Shown one piece after another: positions 9,233 through 18,322 of a stretch of DNA of 32,099 nt. Both the position numbers and the translations under genes were made by a program. Under the pieces are notes generated by a model that was not told the origin of the DNA, searched no databases, and saw only the letters and a list, made by a program, of their open reading frames with translations. The stretch is from Pseudorhodoplanes sp. (GTDB lineage Bacteria; Pseudomonadota; Alphaproteobacteria; Rhizobiales; Xanthobacteraceae): assembly GCA_013388965.1 (NCBI GenBank), contig JACAEG010000068.1, positions 1 through 32,099 on the forward strand. The letters are read 5' to 3'. How positions within the stretch are numbered: position 1 is the first letter of the stretch; each line of letters opens with the position of its first letter.

Positions 9233-9246
9233 TTGCGCTGGATCAA
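9233..9246. promoter_or_regulatory. second, weaker FixK-like site upstream of hemN
   Basis: TTGCGCTGGATCAA keeps the TTG(A/C)-N6-TCAA outline with one degenerate half. Its centre is 32 bases (about three helical turns) further from hemN than the perfect box, so two dimers could bind on the same DNA face. Support is by pattern only. Confidence 0.4.
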
Positions 9247-9282
9247 AGACGCTCGCTTCCAGCAATGGATGGACGCGAATTC

Positions 9283-9558
9283 CTACCGGTCGGCCCGGCT
9301 CACGACGGCCATGAGCTCCTCGATCTTGCGGCGCTGATCGGCCTTGTTGCCCGACGCGATCGCGTGCTCGACGCAATGGCTCACGTGGTCCCGCAGGATT
9401 TCCTCCTCGACGCGGCGCAGGGCGGCGCGCACGGCCGCAATCTGCGTCACGATATCGATGCAATATCGATCCTCGGCCACCATGCGTGAAATTCCGCGGA
9501 CCTGGCCTTCGATGCGCGTCAGGCGCTTGGCACAGGACGTCTTGATGTCGTTTCGCAT
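9283..9558 (-). CDS. csoR: CsoR/RcnR-family metal-sensing repressor, copper type (CsoR)
   Basis: This 91-residue all-helical protein belongs to the CsoR/RcnR/FrmR family of DNA-binding repressors that release DNA on ligand binding. [14 protein letters not shown] (residues 14-27) is the family signature. Cysteine 33 (RYCIDI), histidine 58 and cysteine 62 (HVSHC) reproduce the Cys-His-Cys Cu(I) ligand set of CsoR, which argues against the nickel or formaldehyde sensors. It is transcribed divergently from copA, with an inverted repeat between the two starts, so it very likely represses copA and itself. The predicted promoter would start the transcript at the ATG itself. hemN lies downstream on the same strand after 115 bases. 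Confidence 0.93.
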   Translation of the reverse strand: MRNDIKTSCAKRLTRIEGQVRGISRMVAEDRYCIDIVTQIAAVRAALRRVEEEILRDHVSHCVEHAIASGNKADQRRKIEELMAVVSRADR

Positions 9559-9570
9559 GCCTGCTATATA
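9542..9570 (+). promoter_or_regulatory. predicted sigma-70-type promoter of copA
   Basis: TTGATG (9542-9547), a 17-base spacer and TATATA (9565-9570) form a good promoter reading toward copA. The expected start near 9577 lies inside the inverted repeat. The -35 element is inside the 5' end of csoR. Confidence 0.55.
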
Positions 9571-9593
9571 CCCCCACAGGGTATATGAATCAA
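9565..9593 (-). promoter_or_regulatory. predicted sigma-70-type promoter of csoR, sharing the -10 hexamer of copA
   Basis: On the minus strand TTGATT (9588-9593), a 17-base spacer and TATATA (9565-9570) point at csoR. TATATA is its own reverse complement, so the same six bases serve both directions. The expected start, about 7 bases on, falls on the csoR ATG at 9558, implying a leaderless message. Confidence 0.5.
9566..9586. promoter_or_regulatory. CsoR-type operator between csoR and copA
   Basis: A perfect inverted repeat of eight bases per arm, ATATACCC-N5-GGGTATAT, lies in the 59-base gap between the divergent csoR and copA starts. C-rich/G-rich arms flanked by TA-rich ends resemble known CsoR operators. 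It overlaps the -10 hexamer proposed for both genes, so one bound repressor could block both promoters. Confidence 0.8.
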
Positions 9594-9617
9594 CCCTCCT
9601 GCCGAGAGCCGATTTCG

Positions 9618-12038
9618 ATGAAGCCCGACCATACACCGCATGCCGGAAGCTGCTGTTCCGGCCACGGGGCACACGACGCGGGCGACCGGCATCGCGGGTC
9701 CCGGCATCACGGACACGATCATGGCGGGCGTCAGACCGCTCAACCCGAGGGAAGCGCGCGGGATCCCGTATGCGGGATGTTCGTCGATCCGCATACCGCG
9801 CGTCATCGCCACGCGCATGGGGGGCGGACCTACTATTTCTGCTCCGCCGGCTGCCTCTCCAAGTTTGCGTCCGATCCCAAGAAGTACCTCGACAAGGCGT
9901 CCCGGCCGCCCGCCCCGGCGACCGACGGGGCAATCTATACCTGCCCGATGCATCCGCAGATCAGGCAGGTCGGGCCGGGCTCCTGTCCGATCTGCGGCAT
10001 GGCGCTGGAGCCGGAGGTCGCAACCGCGGATGCACAGCCCAATGTCGAGCTGATCGACATGACGCGCCGATTCTGGATCGGCCTCGCCCTGACCATTCCC
10101 GTGTTTGTACTGGAGATGGGGGGTCATTTGATCGGCCTCGCGCATGTCGTCAGCCAGTCGGCGTCGAACTGGACGCAACTCGCGTTCGCAACACCGGTCG
10201 TGTTGTGGGCGGGCTGGCCGTTCTTCGTCCGCGGCTGGCATTCCCTCGCCACGCGCAACCTCAACATGTTCACGTTGATCGCGATGGGAACGGGCGTGGC
10301 CTGGCTCTACAGCATGGTGGCGACACTGGCGCCGGGCATCTTCCCTCCGGCATTCCGATCCGCCGACGGCGCGGTTGCAGTCTATTTCGAAGCCGCCGCC
10401 GTCATTACAGTCCTTGTTCTTCTGGGCCAGGTGCTTGAGCTGCGGGCGCGCGAATCGACCAGCGGCGCCATTCGCGCGCTTCTCAATCTCGCGCCGAAGA
10501 CCGCGCGGCGCATCCGGGCCGACGGCACCGAGGAGGAGATTGCGCTCGATCAGGTCCATGTCGGCGATCGCCTGCGGGTCCGTCCGGGGGAGAAGGTTCC
10601 AGTCGACGGCGTCGTCGTTGAAGGGCGCAGCGCCGTGGACGAGTCCATGGTCACGGGCGAATCGATGCCGGTCACCAAGGAAGCCGGTGCGCATGTCATC
10701 GGCGGCACGATCAACCAGTCGGGCGCGCTCATTGTCGAGGCCCGCAAGGTCGGGCGCGACACGATGCTGGCGCAGATCGTGCAGCTGGTCGCACAGGCGC
10801 AGCGCAGCCGCGCACCGATCCAGCGCATGGCCGACCAGGTTTCCGGCTGGTTCGTCCCGGCCGTGATCGCGACGGCCCTGGTGGCATTCGGTGCCTGGGC
10901 GCTCTGGGGCCCCGAACCGCGATTGTCCTACGGGCTCGTGGCGGCCGTCGCCGTCTTGATCATTGCGTGCCCGTGTGCGCTCGGGCTGGCCACGCCGATG
11001 TCGATCATGGTCGGTGTCGGACGCGGTGCGCAGACCGGCGTGCTCATCAGGGATGCGGAGGCGCTCGAGCGCATGGAAACAGTCGACACGCTGGTGGTCG
11101 ACAAGACCGGCACCCTGACGGAAGGCAGGCCCGCCGTCACTGCGATCGTTCCCGCAGATGGATGGAGCGAGACAGATCTCTTGCGTCTGGCTGCGAGCGT
11201 GGAGCGCGCGAGCGAGCATCCTCTGGCCACCGCGATCACGCGGGCCGCCGACGAACGGGGAATCGTCACAATGCCGGTCGCGGATTTCGACTCGCCGACC
11301 GGAAAAGGCGTCATTGGCAAGGTGGAAGGCAAGACCATCGCACTCGGCAACGCAAAATTCCTGAGCGAGCTGGGTGCGGACGTGACGTCGCTCGCCGGTC
11401 AGGCGGAGGCCCTGCGGGGCGATGGCGCAACCGCCATTTTCATGACGATCGACAAGCGCGCTGTCGCGCTGTTCGGGATAGCGGATCCCGTGAAGGCAAG
11501 CACGCCGGAGGCGCTGCGCGGCCTTCGGGCCGAAGGCATTCGCGTCGTCATGCTGACGGGCGACAACTGGACGACCGCAAAGGCGGTCGCGCGTCGCCTC
11601 GGCATTGACGACGTCGAGGCGGACGTGCTGCCCGACCGGAAGAGCGCTGTGGTCGAGCGCTACAAGGCGGCGGGTCGGGTCGTGGCAATGGCCGGCGACG
11701 GCGTGAACGATGCGCCTGCGCTTGCGGCGGCCGACATCGGAATCGCGATGGGCACCGGCACCGACGTCGCGATGGAAAGCGCGGGCATCACCTTGCTGAA
11801 GGGCGACCTCACCGGCATCGTCCGGGCACGCCACCTGTCCCAGGCGGTGATGCGCAATATCCGTCAGAACCTGTTCTTTGCCTTTGTCTACAACGCCCTG
11901 GGCGTACCCGTGGCGGCGGGCGTGCTGTATCCGCTGTTCGGAATTTTATTGTCGCCCGTGATCGCTGCGGCCGCGATGGCGCTCTCGTCGGTCAGCGTGG
12001 TCGCGAACGCGCTCCGGCTGCGTCACCTACGCCTGTAG
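9618..12038 (+). CDS. copA: Cu(+)-exporting P1B-1 ATPase with His-rich, YHS and metal-binding N-terminal modules (CopA)
   Basis: The 806-residue product is an inner-membrane copper exporter for cytoplasmic detoxification. In order it shows a His/Cys-rich start (residues 4-37), a YHS domain (DPVCGM at 49-54, YYFCSAGC at 72-79), a heavy-metal-binding domain (YTCPMHP and CPICGM, about 107-128), membrane helices, CPC (451-453), DKTGT (D495), SEHPLA and GDGVNDAP (from 693). YN in FVYNALG and MALSS in the last helices fit the Cu(+)-selective P1B-1 class. No CxxC HMA domain is present. ATG 9618 is preferred because the earlier ATG 9585 lies within the operator; that alternative adds 11 residues. The 3' end overlaps the converging P-type ATPase gene by 16 bases. 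Confidence 0.94.
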   Translation: MKPDHTPHAGSCCSGHGAHDAGDRHRGSRHHGHDHGGRQTAQPEGSARDPVCGMFVDPHTARHRHAHGGRTYYFCSAGCLSKFASDPKKYLDKASRPPAPATDGAIYTCPMHPQIRQVGPGSCPICGMALEPEVATADAQPNVELIDMTRRFWIGLALTIPVFVLEMGGHLIGLAHVVSQSASNWTQLAFATPVVLWAGWPFFVRGWHSLATRNLNMFTLIAMGTGVAWLYSMVATLAPGIFPPAFRSADGAVAVYFEAAAVITVLVLLGQVLELRARESTSGAIRALLNLAPKTARRIRADGTEEEIALDQVHVGDRLRVRPGEKVPVDGVVVEGRSAVDESMVTGESMPVTKEAGAHVIGGTINQSGALIVEARKVGRDTMLAQIVQLVAQAQRSRAPIQRMADQVSGWFVPAVIATALVAFGAWALWGPEPRLSYGLVAAVAVLIIACPCALGLATPMSIMVGVGRGAQTGVLIRDAEALERMETVDTLVVDKTGTLTEGRPAVTAIVPADGWSETDLLRLAASVERASEHPLATAITRAADERGIVTMPVADFDSPTGKGVIGKVEGKTIALGNAKFLSELGADVTSLAGQAEALRGDGATAIFMTIDKRAVALFGIADPVKASTPEALRGLRAEGIRVVMLTGDNWTTAKAVARRLGIDDVEADVLPDRKSAVVERYKAAGRVVAMAGDGVNDAPALAAADIGIAMGTGTDVAMESAGITLLKGDLTGIVRARHLSQAVMRNIRQNLFFAFVYNALGVPVAAGVLYPLFGILLSPVIAAAAMALSSVSVVANALRLRHLRL

Positions 12039-14866
12039 GATTGGTTGTGCGAAGGCGGCGGCGCGGTCCTTTTGCGACCTGCGCCGGCCCGTGCGATCGC
12101 TTTGCCCAGTTCGCGCAGCCATAGCACCGCGCTTGCAACGCCAGTGCAGACGATCCAGTCGTCCAGGGTCAATGCCGTGGTGGAAAATGCCTGCTGCATG
12201 AAGGGCACATAGACCGCCGCAACGTGGAGCAAAATCGAGAAGCCCACAGCGGCCCATAGCCAGCCATTGCTGAACAGTCCCGCGAAAGCGCTCTCCGTGT
12301 CGGAGCGGGCATTGAATACATTGAAGAGCTGAAACATCATGAGCGTCGTGAAAGCCATCGTCTGTCCGTAGGCGATGCTTCCGCTCCCTTCGATCATTCC
12401 TCCGGGAAGCGATGCATCGAGGACAAGCAGCGTTCCGATCGCCATCACGGCGCCGACGAGAATGATTCCCGCCCACATGCGCGCGGTGATGACGCCTTCA
12501 CCGCGCGGACGTGGAGGTTCGATCATGGTCCGCGAGTCCGCGGGGTCCACGCCGAGCGCGAGCGCGGGTGCGCCGTCGGTGACGAGGTTGATCCAGAGAA
12601 TCTGCGTCGCCAGCAGCGGCAACACCAGTCCTCCGCCGCTGGCCGTATCCGAAAGCCCAAGGACGCCGGCCAGAAGCACGCCGAAGAACATGGTCATGAC
12701 CTCGCCGATATTGGACGACAGCAGGTAGCGCAGAAACTTGCGGATATTCGAGAAGATTGCGCGCCCTTCCTCGACCGCGGCAACGATGGTCGCGAAATTG
12801 TCGTCGGCCAGGACCATGTCCGACGCTTCCTTCGATACATCGGTGCCGGCGATCCCCATCGCAATGCCGATATCGGCCGTCTTCAGGGCGGGCGCGTCGT
12901 TGACGCCGTCTCCCGTCATTGCCACGGTCATCCCCGCGCGCTGCAGGGCTTGAACGATGCGAAGCTTGTGCTCGGGATTGACCCGCGCATAGACCGACAC
13001 GTCATGCACAACGCGGTCGAGAATGTCGTCGGGCATGGCCTGAAGCTCGGTGCCGACAACGACCCGGCCATCGGTTGCAATGCCGAGATCGGCCGCGATA
13101 ACCGCGGCGGTTTTCGGATGATCGCCGGTAATCATGATCGGGCGAATGCCGGCGGCCTTGGCCTTCGCAACGGCCGGTTTCGCCTCCTCCCGGGCGGGAT
13201 CGATCATTCCGATCAGGCCGAGAAAGACGAGCTGGCGTTCCACGCCTTCGTCAAATGTAACGCGGTCACCTTCGCCCGCCGGCAGCGAGCGAAATGCGAC
13301 GCTCAGCGTGCGCAGTGCGTCGGCTGCAAGCGCCTCGTTGCTGGCCAGGATTTCCGTCCGTCGGGCCTCGGTCAGCGGGCGTGCTTCCCGGCCCACCAGT
13401 TCGTGCGAGCAGCGCATGAGCAGGACATCCGGCGCGCCCTTGGTCAAGGTGAGGAGACGCTCGGGCTTCTCCGCGTCACAATGGATGGTGCTCATGAGCT
13501 TGCGTTCGGAGGAAAATGGCACTTCTCCGACCCGCGCAAATCGCGCGTCGAGCATGTCCGCCGCCAGCCCCGCCTTGCGGGCCGCGACGATCAGGGCTCC
13601 CTCGGTCGGGTCGCCGCGCACGATCCATCGTCCGTCACGCTTCTGCAGGACCGCATTGCTGGCGCGTTCGGCCGCCGTCAGAGTTCGGGTCAGTTCGTAT
13701 TTGAGGGAGTCGCTCTTCAATGGTTTGGCCGTTACCTCTCCCTCCGGCGCATATCCTGTTCCGGTCAGTTCGACGCTTCCGCTGGCCGTCACGATCCGCC
13801 GCACCGTCATCTCGTTTCTGGTCAGGGTTCCGGTCTTGTCGGAGGCGATGACGCTTGCGGAGCCCAGGGTTTCCACGGCAGCGAGCTGGCGGATGATGGC
13901 GTTTCGCCTGGCCATGCGCTGGACGCCGAGCGCGAGCACCGCGGTCACGACGGCCGGAAGTCCCTCCGGAACCGCCGCGACCGCAAGCGCGACGCCCAGG
14001 ATCAGCACATTGAATATCTCGGAAATCCCGCGGACATCGCTGACAAGAAAGATCGTGCCGATCATTGCAGCAGCGATGACCACGACCGTCAGGGCAAGCA
14101 CCCTGCCGACACGGGCGAGCTCGTTCTGCAGGGGCGTCACCTCGTCGGGTGCCTTTGCCAGCAGGTCCGCGATGCGGCCCATCTGGGTCTGCATGCCGGT
14201 TGCGGTGACGACCGCCCGGCCATGCCCATAGACGCACGCCGTCCCGCTGAAGACCATGTTGTGCCGGTCGCCAAGCTCGGCTTCGCCGACCACGGGCGCG
14301 GTGTCCTTGGAGACGGGAAGGCTTTCTCCGGTCAGCGAAGCCTCCTGCGCCTGCAATGCGGTCGATTGAATCAACCGGGCATCGGCGGGAACGGTGTCGC
14401 CTTCCTCGACCAGAACGATGTCGCCCGGCACGAGATCGGCGGCCGGTACATTCTGGATCGCGCTATCCCGTATGACCTGGGCGCGGGCCGCCGCCAGTTT
14501 GCGCAAGGCCGCGACGGCTTGCTCCGCGCGGGCCTCCTGGATGAATCCCATGAGCGCGTTGATGAGAACGATGACGAGAATGGCGAGGGCTTCGTAAGGC
14601 AGAGTGGAAGTTCGCTCGTGCCACCAAAGCACGCCGGAAATGGCTGCGGCCGCGATCAGGAGAACAACCAGGATGTTGGTGAATTGATCGAGAAACTTTC
14701 GCCAGCCGGGCTTCTGTGTCTTTCCCGTCAGTTCGTTTCTGCCAAAGCGCGCGAGACGCCGCTCGGCTTCCGCGGCGCTCAGGCCGGCCTTCGGGTCGGA
14801 GCCGAGCGCGCGCAGAACCTCTTCGCTCGTCAGCCGGTGGGGTTCGATGCGGGCCCGATCCTGCAC
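12023..14866 (-). CDS. type IIA cation-transporting P-type ATPase (Ca2+-ATPase-like)
   Basis: This 947-residue ion pump belongs to the PacL/PMR1/SERCA-like group, which exports Ca2+ (some members Mn2+) from the cytoplasm. An N-terminal cation-ATPase domain ([22 protein letters not shown]) is followed by TGES (about 179-182), PEGLP in helix 4 (300-304), the phosphorylated DKTGT (D343), [20 protein letters not shown], and [13 protein letters not shown] in helix 6. PEGLP and N-x-x-T-D correspond to the Ca2+ site of type IIA pumps. The start is a GTG at 14866; an in-frame TGA four codons upstream excludes a longer N-terminus. It converges on copA with overlapping ends, and an FNR-like box lies about 125 bases upstream. 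Ion specificity is inferred, not proven. Confidence 0.92.
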   Translation of the reverse strand: MQDRARIEPHRLTSEEVLRALGSDPKAGLSAAEAERRLARFGRNELTGKTQKPGWRKFLDQFTNILVVLLIAAAAISGVLWWHERTSTLPYEALAILVIVLINALMGFIQEARAEQAVAALRKLAAARAQVIRDSAIQNVPAADLVPGDIVLVEEGDTVPADARLIQSTALQAQEASLTGESLPVSKDTAPVVGEAELGDRHNMVFSGTACVYGHGRAVVTATGMQTQMGRIADLLAKAPDEVTPLQNELARVGRVLALTVVVIAAAMIGTIFLVSDVRGISEIFNVLILGVALAVAAVPEGLPAVVTAVLALGVQRMARRNAIIRQLAAVETLGSASVIASDKTGTLTRNEMTVRRIVTASGSVELTGTGYAPEGEVTAKPLKSDSLKYELTRTLTAAERASNAVLQKRDGRWIVRGDPTEGALIVAARKAGLAADMLDARFARVGEVPFSSERKLMSTIHCDAEKPERLLTLTKGAPDVLLMRCSHELVGREARPLTEARRTEILASNEALAADALRTLSVAFRSLPAGEGDRVTFDEGVERQLVFLGLIGMIDPAREEAKPAVAKAKAAGIRPIMITGDHPKTAAVIAADLGIATDGRVVVGTELQAMPDDILDRVVHDVSVYARVNPEHKLRIVQALQRAGMTVAMTGDGVNDAPALKTADIGIAMGIAGTDVSKEASDMVLADDNFATIVAAVEEGRAIFSNIRKFLRYLLSSNIGEVMTMFFGVLLAGVLGLSDTASGGGLVLPLLATQILWINLVTDGAPALALGVDPADSRTMIEPPRPRGEGVITARMWAGIILVGAVMAIGTLLVLDASLPGGMIEGSGSIAYGQTMAFTTLMMFQLFNVFNARSDTESAFAGLFSNGWLWAAVGFSILLHVAAVYVPFMQQAFSTTALTLDDWIVCTGVASAVLWLRELGKAIARAGAGRKRTAPPPSHNQSYRRR

Positions 14867-14984
14867 GTCGATTGTTCATCCGATTGCGATGGCGATCCGC
14901 CGGTCGCGCAGGGCTTCTGAATGAGTTTCGCAGCGCCCATGCGTCCGACGCCGGCAAGAAATATTGGAAGCGGCGCCGCGCCGA

Positions 14985-14998
14985 TTGATATGCCTCAA
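14985..14998. promoter_or_regulatory. FNR/FixK-like box upstream of the IIA ATPase
   Basis: TTGATATGCCTCAA fits TTGA-N6-TCAA exactly in both half-sites. Its centre is about 125 bases before the GTG start of the ATPase. No strong -10 is seen at the expected distance, so regulation of that gene is only suggested. Confidence 0.45.
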
Positions 14999-15182
14999 CC
15001 TGTCGCTCCACCGCAACGCGACGCCGCCAACCGGCCAAACGCCTCGCCTGTCCGGTCGGCGGCCTTTGCCTCAAGACGGAAAGGAGAAGATTTGCAGGCT
15101 CGCGATCCGAGGCGGGCACGCAGATTGTCGTAGATTTCGGCGCTCGTGCGCGCATGTCATTCGCGCTGCCTGGCACAGCGTC

Positions 15183-15203
15183 CGATCGCCGTGGCGGCGA
15201 TCG
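15183..15203. other. perfect 9-bp inverted repeat in intergenic DNA
   Basis: CGATCGCCG-TGG-CGGCGATCG is a perfect palindrome with a three-base loop. It lies far from both flanking genes (about 317 bases from the ATPase start and 240 before iclR) and has no T-run. It could be a protein-binding site or a hairpin of an unrecognised transcript. Confidence 0.5.
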
Positions 15204-15443
15204 CGGAGCCTGGGCGGCGAGACATCTTCATGGGCCATCCGTCGACGTGGCTTGCTCTCCTCGGGAAATCGAGTTTGCGCCGAGCCTGAACATCGCGAGC
15301 GAACTGGCATTGCGGGGACGCTCGGCCGGTCGCCGCACGCCGGGGGTGCGTTGCAGCATAATTTCGTTCCGAAACCCTATTGACGTTTCGCTCCCGCTGG
15401 CCACAGTAGTTTCTAATAACAAAACATCGTTTTAATATTCGAA

Positions 15444-16256
15444 ATGGGCATGGAAGCGCGGGCGTTCAAATTGGCACGGCAAGCCTCCTCAGCGCGATCG
15501 ACGCGCGCAACCGCCGGGACAAGCACGCTTGACCTTGCGTTGAAGATTCTCGAGTTCCTTGCACAGTCGAGCCATGCGCTGCCGCTCGGGGCGATCGCCG
15601 CCAAGTTCTCGGCATCGAAGCCGACGGTGTATCGGCATCTGCGTTCGCTTCTGGAGCGGGGCTTTGTCCAGCAGGATCCGGTAAGCGGCCGCTACGAGCC
15701 CGGGATCAAGCTCGTGGTGATCGGCGAGGCGGCGCGCAATCGCTTCAACGTGGTGGGAGCCGCGCGCGACGACCTGATCGCGGTGCGCGATGCGACCCGG
15801 CAGGCCGTCACCGTCTGCGCTCTGGTGCAGGATGAAGTCGTGGTCCTCGATCTGCTGCAGGGCCGGAGCGTGATCGAATTCGGCATTCGGCCAGGCACGC
15901 GGCTCGATCTTCGCAACAGTGCTCACGGCAAAATCTGGATGGCATTCGGGCCGCCGCATCTTGCGTCGATGGCGGAGCGTCTACCGACACCGTCCGGGAG
16001 GCCAGCCGGAAACCTCACAGCAGAATTGAGCGCCATCAGGTCGCGCGGCTGGGCGACGGCGCCCAATCAGGTGGTCAACGGCGTGAATGCAATGGCCGCG
16101 CCGATTTTCGACTTTGCAAACGCGCTTGTCGGATCGATTGCCATCGTTGGCGCAACACAGTTCATTCCCGACGAGCCCAGTCGCGAGCAGGTCGACGCGA
16201 TCCTGGGCGCATCGCGCCGCATCTCGCAGCGACTCGGATGGAGAAAGGAAAAGTGA
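15444..16256 (+). CDS. IclR-family transcriptional regulator
   Basis: The 270-residue protein has an N-terminal winged helix-turn-helix (about residues 28-92: TLDLALKILEFLAQ, ASKPTVYRHLRSLLERGFV) and a C-terminal IclR effector-binding domain (about 100-265, with LRNSAHGKIWMAF and AMAAPIFDF). Family members bind small carboxylates or aromatic and amide metabolites and control adjacent catabolic operons. The stop overlaps the proposed hyuA start (GTGA), so the regulator is probably transcribed with the operon it controls. The start may be ATG 15444 or ATG 15450. Upstream DNA is notably AT-rich (15406-15443), the natural place for promoter and operator. The effector cannot be deduced. Confidence 0.92.
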   Translation: MGMEARAFKLARQASSARSTRATAGTSTLDLALKILEFLAQSSHALPLGAIAAKFSASKPTVYRHLRSLLERGFVQQDPVSGRYEPGIKLVVIGEAARNRFNVVGAARDDLIAVRDATRQAVTVCALVQDEVVVLDLLQGRSVIEFGIRPGTRLDLRNSAHGKIWMAFGPPHLASMAERLPTPSGRPAGNLTAELSAIRSRGWATAPNQVVNGVNAMAAPIFDFANALVGSIAIVGATQFIPDEPSREQVDAILGASRRISQRLGWRKEK

Positions 16257-18319
16257 AATACTCCCTTGCAGTCGACATCGGCGGCACCTTCACCGATATC
16301 GTGCTCAAAAGCGCGGACGGCGCGCTGTCCGTCGACAAGACCCTGACCACGACCGACGACCTGATTCGCGGGTTTTTCGACGGCGTGCAGTCCGTTCTCC
16401 GCCGCGCGGGCATTACGGCAAGCGAGGTGGATGGCGTTGTTGTGCATGCGACGACCGTCGTTACCAATGCGCTGATCGAGCGCAAGGGCGAAGCGACCGC
16501 GCTGCTGACGACGGAAGGTTTCCGCGATGTCCTCCTGATCCGCAACGAGCATCGCTACGAGATGTACGATCCGCAGATCGAGTTTCCGGACCCGCTCGTG
16601 CCGCCGGAGCTCACATTCGGCATTGCGGAGCGGACGCTCTCGGACGGGACCGTGCTGAAAGCCGTGGCGCGCGCCGATATCGAGGCGGTGGCCCGCAGGC
16701 TCAGGGCGGAGGGCGTTCGTTCGGTCGCAATCTGCTTTCTGAACAGTTTCGCCAATCCGACCAACGAACGCATGGCGGCCGAGATGCTGGCCGAATTGCT
16801 GCCGGACATATTCATCACGGCGTCGTCCGACGTCGCGCCGCAGATCCGTGAGTTTCAGCGGGCATCCACGGCGACGGTGAATGCCTACGCGATGCCGATC
16901 TCGCAACCCTATCTCGGACGCCTGCGCAAGCGACTTGCCGATGAAGGTTTTGCAAACACCCCGCTGATCATGCTCAGTTCCGGCGGCGTCGTGGGCGCGG
17001 AGACGGCGGGCCGCCATCCGGTGCGCATGATCGAGAGCGGACCTGCAGCCGGGGCGCTTGCCGCATGCCACTATGCCGAAAAGCTCGGAATCGACCGCCT
17101 GATGTCGTTCGACATGGGCGGGACGACGGCCAAGGCCTGCCTGATCGAGAACGGTGAGCCGCTGATCACCGGCCTGTTCGAGGTCGATCGCCGCTATCGC
17201 TTCACGGAGGGAAGCGGCCTGCCTGTGACGGTGCCGTCGATCGACATGATCGAGATCGGAGCAGGCGGCGGCAGCATCGCGCATGTCGACGATCTCGGAC
17301 TGCTGAAGGTCGGGCCGGAAAGCGCGGGCTCCAGTCCCGGGCCCGCCTGCTATGGGCGCGGAGTCGACAAGCCGACCGTCACGGACGCCGACCTCGTGCT
17401 GGGTCTGCTCGATGCGGCCAATTTCCTCGGCGGCGACATGAAGCTCGATCTCGCGGCGGCGAAAAAGGCGATCGACGGTCTTGCGGTCAAGCTTGGCGTT
17501 ACGCCCGTGCAAGCGGCGCGCGGCATCTATCGCATCGTCACCGAAACGATGGCCTCCGCCGCGCGGACGCATGCGACGGACAGGGGGATCGACTACCGGG
17601 GAATGCCGCTCTTTGCCTTCGGGGGGGCCGGTCCGGTGCATGCCTGCGAGGTTGCAATGCTCTTGCAAAGCTCGTTCGTCATCGTTCCTCCGCAGTCGAG
17701 CGTGCTGTCCGCCTTCGGCACGCTGGTCACCCCGATCCGGCTCGACCTCGTCCGCAGCAGCCTCTCCCGGCTCGCCGCCATCGACTGGGACCGGGCCGGC
17801 CGGGTCCTCGACGAACTCGCCGACGAGGCCTATGCCGCGCTCGAGGAAGCCGGCTGCCCGCGGGGCAATGTGACGCTGATCTTCGGCGCCGACCTGCGCT
17901 ATCTCGGCCAGCAGCACGAGGTGTCGGTCACGCTCGACGCCGACCCGCGCATCCAGCGCGACAGCGCGGCGATCGCCAAGACCTTCGAGCAGGCCTATCG
18001 GGTGCTCTACGGGGTCAATCCCTCGCATGTGCCGATCGAACTCGTGACCTGGCGGCTCACGGCCCGCGGGCCGGTGACGCCGTTCGACCGCGAGCTGGCG
18101 CCGGGCGGCACGCCCGGAAAGCCGAAACGCTGGCGCACGGTCGACGCCTGGAGCGACGGCGCGTCGGTTCCGGTCTATGACCGCAAGAGCCTCGCGGTCG
18201 ACCAGACGATTTCCGGCCCCGCCATCATCGAGGAGCGCGAGACAACGACGGTGCTGCCGCCGGACTGGACCGCGACCATCGATCGGTTCGGCTGCATCAT
18301 CGCGCGGAAAGGAAGCTGA
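16253..18319 (+). CDS. hyuA: hydantoinase/oxoprolinase subunit A (HyuA family)
   Basis: HyuA-type proteins are the ATP-binding, actin-fold-like subunit of two-part ATP-dependent amidohydrolases: N-methylhydantoinase, 5-oxoprolinase or, more distantly, acetone carboxylase. The 688-residue product starts KYSLAVDIGGTFTDIVL, the phosphate-binding loop. It continues with ATTVVTNALIERKG, then SFDMGGTTAKACLIENG (hydantoinase A core) and GAGGGSIAHVD...GPESAGSSPGPACYG, and ends with the C-terminal domain. GTG 16253 is favoured since AAAGGA lies just upstream and it matches the usual N-terminus; ATG 16238 would add five residues but has no ribosome site. hyuB follows after three bases, and the two subunits should act together. 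The substrate is unknown. Confidence 0.92.
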   Translation: MKYSLAVDIGGTFTDIVLKSADGALSVDKTLTTTDDLIRGFFDGVQSVLRRAGITASEVDGVVVHATTVVTNALIERKGEATALLTTEGFRDVLLIRNEHRYEMYDPQIEFPDPLVPPELTFGIAERTLSDGTVLKAVARADIEAVARRLRAEGVRSVAICFLNSFANPTNERMAAEMLAELLPDIFITASSDVAPQIREFQRASTATVNAYAMPISQPYLGRLRKRLADEGFANTPLIMLSSGGVVGAETAGRHPVRMIESGPAAGALAACHYAEKLGIDRLMSFDMGGTTAKACLIENGEPLITGLFEVDRRYRFTEGSGLPVTVPSIDMIEIGAGGGSIAHVDDLGLLKVGPESAGSSPGPACYGRGVDKPTVTDADLVLGLLDAANFLGGDMKLDLAAAKKAIDGLAVKLGVTPVQAARGIYRIVTETMASAARTHATDRGIDYRGMPLFAFGGAGPVHACEVAMLLQSSFVIVPPQSSVLSAFGTLVTPIRLDLVRSSLSRLAAIDWDRAGRVLDELADEAYAALEEAGCPRGNVTLIFGADLRYLGQQHEVSVTLDADPRIQRDSAAIAKTFEQAYRVLYGVNPSHVPIELVTWRLTARGPVTPFDRELAPGGTPGKPKRWRTVDAWSDGASVPVYDRKSLAVDQTISGPAIIEERETTTVLPPDWTATIDRFGCIIARKGS

Positions 18320-18322
18320 CCC

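Larger units (their letters stand above)
14867..15443. other. 577-base intergenic region between the IIA ATPase and iclR
   Basis: I see no gene here that I can support; small open frames exist on both strands but show no recognisable motif. It holds an FNR-like box (14985-14998), a perfect 9-bp inverted repeat (15183-15203), and an AT-rich stretch (about 15380-15440) just before iclR that probably contains its promoter. Confidence 0.6.

Noticed and set aside
9585-9617. ATG at 9585 as the copA start
   Set aside because: It lies within the inverted repeat and about 8 bases after the predicted transcript start; ATG 9618 has a weak GAGAG ribosome site and begins the His-rich segment directly.
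12950-14920. 656-codon plus-strand frame opposite the IIA ATPase
   Set aside because: It is antisense to a complete P-type ATPase with all motifs; no family resemblance.
15380-15420. Defined IclR operator or promoter in the AT-rich DNA before iclR
   Set aside because: TTGACG at 15380 has no well-spaced -10, and the GTTT...AAAC symmetry around 15410-15426 is too weak to call.
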